A DNA stretch of 11,217 bases, from contig JAENVZ010000091.1 in the NCBI GenBank assembly GCA_016650315.1, positions 1-11,217 on the forward strand, written 5' to 3'. This document shows positions 6,888 to 11,217 of this stretch, piece by piece (position 1 is the first letter of the stretch; every line of letters starts with the position of its first letter). This DNA is from Alphaproteobacteria bacterium (GTDB taxonomy: Bacteria > Pseudomonadota > Alphaproteobacteria > Sphingomonadales > Sphingomonadaceae). A program made the position numbers and the translations under genes. The notes below the pieces were generated by a model, which was not told the origin of the DNA, made no database searches, and saw only the letters and a list, made by a program, of their open reading frames with translations.

Positions 6888-7520
6888 ATGCGTGGTCGAT
6901 TTGGAGTCATTTTTTCTCTGGTGCGAACAACGGTTTTTGCCGGTCTGACAGCGGCAGTGTTGATCCCGGGATCGGCTTATGCGCAATTTTCCGACAGCTA
7001 TAACTTCCTGAAAGCCGTCAGGGATCGTGACGGAGCCAAAGCCACTGAATTTGTTGATCAGCCTGGCACCACCCTCATCAACACCAAAGACGGACAGACT
7101 GGCGAAACCGCTCTGCATATCGTGATCGCGCGGCGAGACGCCGTCTGGCTTAATTTCCTGCTGGTCAAGGGGGCCAAACCCGATCTGGCAGACAATCGGG
7201 GTACTACGCCGCTGATGCTGGCGGCGGAGCTACGTTTTCTTGACGGTGCACAGCTACTGCTTGCTACAGGCGCGCAGGTCGACAAAGCCAATGACAAGGG
7301 CGAAACTCCCCTGATCCGCGCGGTACAGCTTCGTGACTTGCTGATGGTTCGGTTACTCATCTCGGGCGGAGCAAATTCTGAAAAGGCGGACACATTGGCG
7401 GGTATGTCCGCACGCGACTATGCCAAACGCGACAGCCGGAGTCCGGCATTGCTGGCTGCGCTCGATACGCCAAAGCCAGCACAAGACGTCAAAGCCGAAG
7501 TGGAAGGCCCCAAATTCTGA
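6888..7520 (+). CDS. Exported ankyrin-repeat protein
   Basis: The 210-residue protein has a classical signal peptide: a basic start, a hydrophobic core at about 13-27 and an AYA cleavage site after residue 32. It is therefore likely periplasmic. The rest consists of about four to five ankyrin repeats. The clearest are TGETALHIVIARRD (71-84), RGTTPLMLAAELRF (104-117) and KGETPLIRAVQLRD (137-150), spaced by 33 residues; weaker ones lie at about 38-65 and 170-195. A charged, low-complexity tail ends the protein. Ankyrin repeats mediate protein-protein contact, and nothing here suggests an enzyme. A purine-rich AGGGTGG lies just upstream of the ATG at 6888. It is divergent from sco and converges with the cell wall hydrolase gene. 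The binding partner is unknown. Confidence 0.9.
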   Translation: MRGRFGVIFSLVRTTVFAGLTAAVLIPGSAYAQFSDSYNFLKAVRDRDGAKATEFVDQPGTTLINTKDGQTGETALHIVIARRDAVWLNFLLVKGAKPDLADNRGTTPLMLAAELRFLDGAQLLLATGAQVDKANDKGETPLIRAVQLRDLLMVRLLISGGANSEKADTLAGMSARDYAKRDSRSPALLAALDTPKPAQDVKAEVEGPKF

Positions 7521-7559
7521 TTTCTGGATCAACAACTCGCAGCATAGCGACCATTGACC

Positions 7560-8246
7560 TCAGCGATAGAAAACATGGTTGTCGATAGCGACCAGCTTGG
7601 TGCGTCCCCAGCCCGGTGAGACACGACGGGCATGAAAATAGAGAGCGCCCTTGACCTCGTTAGCCCAGCTATTGTTCAAAGCGATCTTCGCAATGGCAAC
7701 AGCCGTGTGCCAGGCATTGCTTGCTGTATTGATCGCCGGCATCCGACCGCCACGGACGAAGGAGAACTGGCTGCGCTGATAAATGACACCACAGAAACTG
7801 TCAGGAAAACGCGGCGACTCGCTGCGATTGATGACGACGCGAGCGACAGCGAGCTGCCCGGTGAGGGTCTCACCCTTGGATTCGAAATAAACCGCGCCGG
7901 CAAGGCACTGCATTTCAGGATCAAGTACGTCGGAAACGTCCTGTTGTTTCACCAATTCAGCGAGGCTCGACGCATCGGAATCCGTATTGGTATCGGCATC
8001 GTTCAGAATGCGTGGCATCACGGTAACGGAACCATCAGCATTATGAACGATTGAAACAGGGGATTGAGGCGCTGCGTCTTGCACGGCTGGGACAGCATCA
8101 ATGGAAGACAGGGCACGGCTCGTCATCGCAACGGTTCCTGCCGAATCGGCAGCCCCGGAAGCAAGTGAGGGATCTGTTGCAACCAATGAAGCAACAGCAG
8201 ATATAAAAATCGCCGCCAACGAAGCGGCCTTCAAACGAAAACTCAT
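7560..8246 (-). CDS. SleB-type cell wall hydrolase, exported
   Basis: Hydrolase_2/SleB-type enzymes cleave peptidoglycan. SleB is known from Bacillus spore germination, but relatives are common in non-spore-forming alphaproteobacteria. The 228-residue protein has a signal peptide (hydrophobic core at about 7-22, probable cleavage near ASLAS-type residues 27-30). A poorly conserved, partly acidic linker (about 31-105) follows, then the catalytic domain from about 112. The likely catalytic Glu is E122 in AVYFESKGE. VARVVINR (134-141), SFCGVIYQRSQFSF (150-163), ALYFHA (201-206) and VFYR at the C-terminus fit the family. C114 and C152 could form a disulfide in the periplasm. No strong ribosome binding site is seen before the ATG at 8246. 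No accessory peptidoglycan-binding domain is present, so targeting to the wall is unexplained. It is probably monocistronic, with 172 nt upstream. Confidence 0.9.
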   Translation of the reverse strand: MSFRLKAASLAAIFISAVASLVATDPSLASGAADSAGTVAMTSRALSSIDAVPAVQDAAPQSPVSIVHNADGSVTVMPRILNDADTNTDSDASSLAELVKQQDVSDVLDPEMQCLAGAVYFESKGETLTGQLAVARVVINRSESPRFPDSFCGVIYQRSQFSFVRGGRMPAINTASNAWHTAVAIAKIALNNSWANEVKGALYFHARRVSPGWGRTKLVAIDNHVFYR

Positions 8247-8418
8247 AAAGTCACATATTCATGCGGTTGGTCGACCCTGAACGCCCAAAAAACTTGAAAC
8301 CCTGGCGCTCGGTCGCCCCCCGTCTGCGTGTTTGCCGATCATGTCCCCCTTGGACCGGATACGGTAACCTGCGCGTTGAGCAGGGGCTCTTCGTCTGCCA
8401 GGCAGGCAAAGTCAATCC
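8247..8418. other. Intergenic gap between the DUF1491 gene and the hydrolase gene
   Basis: This 172-nt gap should hold the end of the DUF1491 transcript and the promoter of the hydrolase gene, both on the minus strand. I see only small inverted repeats, for example CCTGC/GCAGG around 8371-8387, and an A6 run on the plus strand near 8287-8292 that reads as U6 on the minus strand. A weak GGCG/CGCC stem lies about 12 nt before that U run, so a poor terminator is possible. No convincing small gene is present. Confidence 0.4.
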
Positions 8419-8754
8419 TTAACAAATTATTTCAGCGGCGAACCGTTCCGGTTGCGGGACGTCAAGTTCAATCAACCATATATCGGGGTCCGACTTGATA
8501 CGACGCTCAAGATATTGCGCACGTTCCTCTTGCGACTCGTCGTTGTTCGGGCCGCAGGGGACCAACCGGTATCCGCCCACATAATCTGGAATCCGTTCGA
8601 ACAGCCCGGTTTCAACCCCTCTTTCGAGGCATATCAGTAAAATGGATCCGGCAACTTCATCGCCTTTGCGTACGACAGTAGCAAAGCCGCCCTCCTGCCC
8701 GGCGCGGCGAATCAGGGCGCTTGTTAGCATCCGGCTGGTCAGCCGGTCAGACAT
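8419..8754 (-). CDS. DUF1491 family protein
   Basis: This 111-residue protein belongs to DUF1491, a small family I know mainly from alphaproteobacteria and with no assigned function. Recognisable family features are RLTSRMLTSALIRRA near the start, GGFATVVRKGDEVAGSILL (about 22-40), and a closing YLERRIKSDPDIWLIELD block (84-101). There is no signal peptide or membrane segment, so it should be cytosolic. An open frame continues upstream to 8931, but that part is the antisense-coupled shadow of the thioesterase gene. ATG 8754 starts exactly at the conserved N-terminus, has AGG four bases upstream, and overlaps the thioesterase stop by 8 nt. It is probably translationally coupled to the thioesterase and is the last gene of the minus-strand series. 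Confidence 0.88.
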   Translation of the reverse strand: MSDRLTSRMLTSALIRRAGQEGGFATVVRKGDEVAGSILLICLERGVETGLFERIPDYVGGYRLVPCGPNNDESQEERAQYLERRIKSDPDIWLIELDVPQPERFAAEIIC

Positions 8755-9259
8755 GCCTGGAACGATCACCCTTTCCTTGCTCCAGCGCATAGCCTGCAAG
8801 CGAGGAGAGCGGAGTGTGCGACCGCATGAAGGTTCCTGTTCCGCGTGCCACTTCTTCGCCATGGGCGTCAATAAGCCGGGCGTCAGCGACATAAACGCGT
8901 CGTTTTCCACTGATCCAGCGTCCCTCCGCAATGATCGGTCCCGTGGTCAGCGGTTTGGTGAACAGCAGGTTGAATGCGGTGGTCAACAGAAACCGGTCAT
9001 TGACCAAACTGTTGGCGGCATAGAAGGCCGCATCGTCGAGCATCTTGAAATAGCTGGTGCCATGGACTGCGCCAGCAGCATGGTAGAAATGCTCATCCAC
9101 CGAAAAATCGATCCGGCTATGGCCTTGCTCAGTGATAGTCAGGCGTGATTTGAAGATGCGATTGATGGGCGCGGAGAGATATAATCGTTCCAGCGCACGA
9201 AAATGCGCAACCTCACCACTATCGGCTGGATGGCCGGCGTGCGGATCAGGCCGCGTCAC
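8747..9259 (-). CDS. PaaI/hotdog-fold thioesterase family protein
   Basis: This is probably a cytosolic acyl-CoA thioesterase of the PaaI-like hotdog family; the substrate is unknown. The protein has about 170 residues. The hotdog signature is visible in AGAVHGTSYFKMLDDAAFYAA, split here as AGAVHGTSYF then KMLDDAAFYAA, where the His-Gly and Asp residues correspond to the family's active-site region. FTKPLTTGPIIAEGRW and ARGTGTFMRS supply the later beta strands. The start is uncertain. GTG 9259 has GGGAG nine bases upstream; ATG 9268 is three codons earlier but has GGGAG directly abutting it, too close to work. Either start overlaps the ptsN stop, by 14 or 23 nt, so coupling with ptsN is likely. 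The gene also overlaps the DUF1491 gene by 8 nt. Why a thioesterase sits in this operon is not evident. Confidence 0.85.
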   Translation of the reverse strand: MTRPDPHAGHPADSGEVAHFRALERLYLSAPINRIFKSRLTITEQGHSRIDFSVDEHFYHAAGAVHGTSYFKMLDDAAFYAANSLVNDRFLLTTAFNLLFTKPLTTGPIIAEGRWISGKRRVYVADARLIDAHGEEVARGTGTFMRSHTPLSSLAGYALEQGKGDRSRHV

Positions 9260-9713
9260 GCGCCTCATCTCCCGCCAGCAAGGCGAAAAGCGCCTCATCC
9301 GATCCAGCACCGCGCAACCGCGCCATGTGGCGTTCATTGCGCAGATAGCGCGACACGCGAGCGAGCGTCTTCAAATGATCAGCGCCGCTATCGACAGGTG
9401 ACAACAGCGCAAAGACGAGATCAACTGGCAAGCCATCCACCGCATCGAAGGCGACTGGCTCTTCAAGCAACACAACGACAGCACTCATGGTCGACAAATC
9501 ATCGAGTTTTGCATGAGGAATGGCGACACCGGCGCCAAAGCCCGTCGAACCAAGGCGTTCGCGTTCCATCAGCCGTTCGAAAACCACATGCTCGTCAAGG
9601 CCATAGGCAGACGCGGCGATTTCCGATACGCGCTGAAACAGCTGCTTCTTGTTGCTTGCAGTCAGGCGGCTATTGAGCGCCTCTGGCCGTAAAATATCAT
9701 CAAAATGAGGCAT
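9246..9713 (-). CDS. ptsN: PTS IIA-like nitrogen regulatory protein PtsN (EIIA-Ntr)
   Basis: PtsN is the terminal phospho-acceptor of the nitrogen phosphotransferase system (PtsP, NPr, PtsN). It does not transport sugar; it regulates other proteins according to its phosphorylation state, for example potassium transport and stress responses in model species. The 155-residue protein is a complete EIIA fructose/mannitol-type domain. The signature is ERERLGSTGFGAGVAIPHAKL, split here as ERERLGSTGFG (51-61) and GVAIPHAKL, with H67 the phosphorylated His. VDLVFALLSP (96-105) and HLKTLARVSRYLR are also typical. It follows hpf after a 104-nt spacer that can fold into a hairpin. The ATG at 9713 lacks a good ribosome binding site: only a CGAG lies near the right distance. 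Its 3' end overlaps the thioesterase gene. Confidence 0.95.
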   Translation of the reverse strand: MPHFDDILRPEALNSRLTASNKKQLFQRVSEIAASAYGLDEHVVFERLMERERLGSTGFGAGVAIPHAKLDDLSTMSAVVVLLEEPVAFDAVDGLPVDLVFALLSPVDSGADHLKTLARVSRYLRNERHMARLRGAGSDEALFALLAGDEARDAA

Positions 9714-9728
9714 AATAAACTCGAACGG

Positions 9729-9761
9729 TCGACCGGGGACTGAAGAATGCCCCCCGGCCGA
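9729..9761 (-). other. Hairpin in the hpf-ptsN spacer (ptsN leader)
   Basis: The minus strand can form a 10-bp stem, TCGGCCGGGG with CCCCGGTCGA (9752-9761 with 9729-9738), containing one G-U pair, around a 13-nt loop. It pairs fully only on the minus strand: the plus-strand version has an A-C mismatch where the minus strand has G-U, so an RNA role on the transcribed strand is plausible. No U-run follows directly, so it is not a textbook terminator. It sits 15 nt before the ptsN ATG and could act as an attenuator, a processing site or a control of translation. Confidence 0.45.
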
Positions 9762-9817
9762 TCCTGTGTTGCATCTGAAACTGAAGCTCGGCCAGATAGA
9801 GACTGGACGGGATCAGG

Positions 9818-10405
9818 TCAACCGCTTCTGGGTTCTACCCAACCGATAGTGCCATCACGACGCCGATAGACCATATTATAGTTACTGGTTCCGCTGTTGA
9901 GGAACAAAAGCGCGTTAGTATTCCGCAAGTCGAGCATCATGACTGCGTCAGAAACCGATGCTTCGGGTATATCCACGCGTGTTTCCGCAACAATCAAAGG
10001 AGATTCAGGCGCTTCCTCATCCTCGCTTGCGGCCTCGAAAATTGTATAGGCTGCACCATTGATCAACCCATCAGGTATCCGTGCCGCTTCCGCCGCCAAC
10101 GCCTGACTATGGCGATCCTTCAGTCGGCGCATATAACGGCGCAACTGCTTTTCGATACGCTCTGCCGCCTGTTCAAAGGCGAGATGAGCATCTTGTGCCT
10201 CGCCCGCTCCTTTCAGTACCAGACCCTGCATGACGTGACATATAATGTCGCAATGAAATGCGCTGTGCGGCGCCAAACCGAATGTTACCTGCGCGGAGAT
10301 AGTTCGCGAAAAATATTTCTCGGCCATCGACTGCAACCGCTGGGTAACATAGGTTTTCAGCGCGTCGCCCGTATCGACCTGATGCCCGGAAACACGAATA
10401 TCCAT
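9818..10405 (-). CDS. hpf: Ribosome hibernation-promoting factor, long form
   Basis: Long HPF binds the 30S decoding centre under starvation and pairs ribosomes into inactive 100S dimers through its C-terminal domain. The 195-residue protein has an N-terminal S30AE domain (about 1-105): MDIRVSGHQVDTGDALKTYV, split here as MDIRVSGHQ and DALKTYV, then a basic helix with KQLRRYMRRLKDRH (131-end region near 111-124). A linker rich in Glu (about 147-157) joins it to the dimerisation domain, identified by ASVSDAVMMLDL, NALLFLNSG and VYRRRDGTIGWVEP near the C-terminus. The ATG at 10405 has a strong AAGGAG site at 10414-10419 with 8-nt spacing. It lies between dnaQ and ptsN. The hpf-ptsN pair is common in proteobacteria, usually after rpoN, which is absent here. 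Confidence 0.95.
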   Translation of the reverse strand: MDIRVSGHQVDTGDALKTYVTQRLQSMAEKYFSRTISAQVTFGLAPHSAFHCDIICHVMQGLVLKGAGEAQDAHLAFEQAAERIEKQLRRYMRRLKDRHSQALAAEAARIPDGLINGAAYTIFEAASEDEEAPESPLIVAETRVDIPEASVSDAVMMLDLRNTNALLFLNSGTSNYNMVYRRRDGTIGWVEPRSG

Positions 10406-10413
10406 CGTTTCTT

Positions 10414-10419
10414 CTCCTT
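10414..10419 (-). promoter_or_regulatory. Strong ribosome binding site of hpf
   Basis: The minus strand reads AAGGAG eight bases before the hpf ATG. It is the best Shine-Dalgarno sequence I noted in the window, and it supports the start at 10405. The hairpin at 10425-10448 lies just upstream and leaves this site single-stranded. Confidence 0.75.
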
Positions 10420-10424
10420 CAAAC

Positions 10425-10448
10425 CGGCTAACCTAAACAGGATAGCCG
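10425..10448 (-). other. Hairpin between dnaQ and hpf
   Basis: The minus strand reads CGGCTA, T, CCT, GTTT, AGG, T, TAGCCG: a perfect 6-bp outer stem, one T-T mismatch, a 3-bp inner stem and a GTTT tetraloop. It occupies half of the 48-nt gap between dnaQ and hpf, 6 nt from the hpf ribosome binding site. No U-run follows, so it is more likely a leader or mRNA-processing structure, or a binding palindrome, than an intrinsic terminator of dnaQ. Confidence 0.45.
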
Positions 10449-10453
10449 AACAT

Positions 10454-11152
10454 TCATGCAGGAGGACCGGAATCAAGCCACAAGGGCTTGTCCAGTGCCG
10501 CTACAAATGACGCGTGTCGTTCCAGTTCCGACGATGAGGCATTATACGTGCGCGCCGGACGAACAGAACGGATTTGGGGAACAATCTCGGACAGATCATG
10601 CCCCTTCCCATCAGTCTCGACACCCAGAACCAGCCCGATCTGTCGCCCACCGGTCAATTCGATATAGAGTTGGGCCAGCAATTCCGCATCCAGCAACGCG
10701 CCATGTTTGATACGATGGCTGCGGTCTATGCCATAACGGGTGCAGAGCGCATCCAGACTATGCTTGGCGCCTGGGTGCAATGTTCTGGCCATGGCAACGG
10801 TGTCGATCATCCGCGTCATGCTGATCCCGGACCGGCCGCAAAGCATCAATTCATGGTTGAGAAAGCCAAAGTCGAATTTGGCATTATGGGCGACCAGTGG
10901 ACTATCGCCCAAAAATTCGAGCAGCACATCGACACCAACAGGAAATAATTGCTTATCGGAGAGGAATGTATCGGAAAGGCCGTGTATTGCCTCGGCGGCG
11001 GCGGGCATCGACCGCTGCGGATTATAATAAGCATGAAAGGTTTGGCCCGTGGGCACGCGGTTGACGAGTTCGATGCAGCCTATTTCCACAAGTCTGTCCC
11101 CGCTTTGAGGGTCGAACCCGGTTGTCTCTGTATCGAAGATGATTTCGCGCAT
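10454..11152 (-). CDS. dnaQ: DNA polymerase III epsilon subunit (3'-5' proofreading exonuclease)
   Basis: Epsilon removes misincorporated nucleotides in the polymerase III core, binding alpha and the beta clamp. The 232-residue protein has the DEDDh exonuclease motifs: ExoI IFDTETTGFD (5-14) with D7 and E9, ExoII VAHNAKFDFGFL (87-98) with D94, and ExoIII HGALLDAELLAQLY (150-163) with H150 and D155. After the exonuclease domain, QIGLVL (171-176) fits the hexameric clamp-binding consensus QxxLxL, in the place where E. coli epsilon has QTSMAF. A 55-residue tail, probably alpha-binding, follows. The ATG at 11152 has AGGAGAG at 11162-11168, nine bases upstream. The gene probably follows coaE, a common alphaproteobacterial order. 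Confidence 0.96.
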   Translation of the reverse strand: MREIIFDTETTGFDPQSGDRLVEIGCIELVNRVPTGQTFHAYYNPQRSMPAAAEAIHGLSDTFLSDKQLFPVGVDVLLEFLGDSPLVAHNAKFDFGFLNHELMLCGRSGISMTRMIDTVAMARTLHPGAKHSLDALCTRYGIDRSHRIKHGALLDAELLAQLYIELTGGRQIGLVLGVETDGKGHDLSEIVPQIRSVRPARTYNASSSELERHASFVAALDKPLWLDSGPPA

Positions 11153-11161
11153 GCTTTGATT

Positions 11162-11168
11162 CTCTCCT
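11162..11168 (-). promoter_or_regulatory. Ribosome binding site of dnaQ
   Basis: The minus strand reads AGGAGAG, nine bases before the dnaQ ATG. It supports the chosen start and lies in the 21-nt gap after the presumed end of the preceding gene. Confidence 0.6.
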
Positions 11169-11173
11169 ATCCC

Positions 11174-11215
11174 TTATCGGCCTGCGCGGCGACTTAAACA
11201 AGCGGTCAGCCGCCG
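11174..11215 (-). CDS. Possible 3' end of coaE (dephospho-CoA kinase), partial
   Basis: One minus-strand frame is open from the right edge to a TAA at 11174-11176 and ends RRLTACLSRRAGR. Dephospho-CoA kinase often ends in a VRxxxACL-like helix, and coaE often precedes dnaQ in alphaproteobacteria. The stop lies 21 nt before the dnaQ ATG, consistent with an operon. Thirteen residues are too few for a firm identification; another gene or non-coding DNA cannot be excluded. Confidence 0.35.
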   Translation of the reverse strand, partial: RRLTACLSRRAGR

Positions 11216-11217
11216 GA

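Noticed and set aside
8280..8330. Intrinsic terminator for the DUF1491 transcript
   Set aside because: The U6 run on the minus strand is preceded only by a 4-bp stem at a distance of about 12 nt, too weak and too far to call.
8755..8931. N-terminal extension of the DUF1491 frame to 8931 (170 codons)
   Set aside because: The extra 59 residues have no family likeness and lie wholly inside the thioesterase gene on the same strand in another frame. Conserved sequence begins at ATG 8754.
9269..9337. Upstream start of the thioesterase at 9337
   Set aside because: It would overlap ptsN by about 90 nt, and the added residues do not resemble a hotdog protein.
8642..9676. Plus-strand open frames of 168 and 157 codons
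   Set aside because: They are antisense to the DUF1491, thioesterase and ptsN genes, and are rich in Arg, Ser and His as expected of shadow frames.
1..11217. Mobile element, phage, defence system or CRISPR array
   Set aside because: No transposase, integrase, direct-repeat array or defence-type domain was seen, and coding style is even across the window.

Overview
The window reads as ordinary, gene-dense chromosome of an alphaproteobacterium, most likely of the Sphingomonadaceae. This rests on gene content and protein style: a long-form hibernation factor next to ptsN, a DUF1491 protein, a YcgN protein, a SleB-type cell wall hydrolase, and a type III polyketide synthase followed by a methyltransferase and an FAD oxidoreductase. 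I could not run a taxonomic search. I see no rRNA, tRNA, CRISPR array, insertion sequence or phage gene.

Layout. Positions 1-2393 (+) hold a tightly coupled three-gene operon: the 3' half of a type III polyketide synthase gene, a class I SAM methyltransferase and a geranylgeranyl-reductase-like FAD oxidoreductase. Adjacent genes overlap by 4 and 22 nt. This is the specialised-metabolism part of the window, and its product is unknown. Positions 2436-5058 (+) hold msrB (protein repair) and a class A penicillin-binding protein (peptidoglycan synthesis). Positions 5068-6831 (-) hold a second overlapping operon, transcribed sco, ycgN-like, ygjP-like: a copper-chaperone lipoprotein, a cysteine-cluster protein and a zinc-peptidase-like protein. 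It converges with the penicillin-binding protein gene, leaving only 9 nt between the stops.

Positions 6888-7520 (+) encode an exported ankyrin-repeat protein, divergent from sco across 56 nt. It converges with a SleB-type cell wall hydrolase (7560-8246, -). A 172-nt gap follows, then a minus-strand series read from the right edge: probable end of coaE, dnaQ, hpf, ptsN, a PaaI-type thioesterase and a DUF1491 protein. The last three overlap by 14 and 8 nt (23 nt for the first pair if the thioesterase's earlier ATG is used). hpf and ptsN are common neighbours in proteobacteria and link stationary-phase ribosome hibernation with the nitrogen phosphotransferase system. The usual preceding gene rpoN is absent, and dnaQ lies upstream instead.

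No clearly new system stands out. The best candidates for follow-up are the polyketide operon, the MsrB without a visible resolving cysteine, the exported ankyrin protein, the DUF1491/thioesterase pair, and two hairpins in the leaders of hpf and ptsN.
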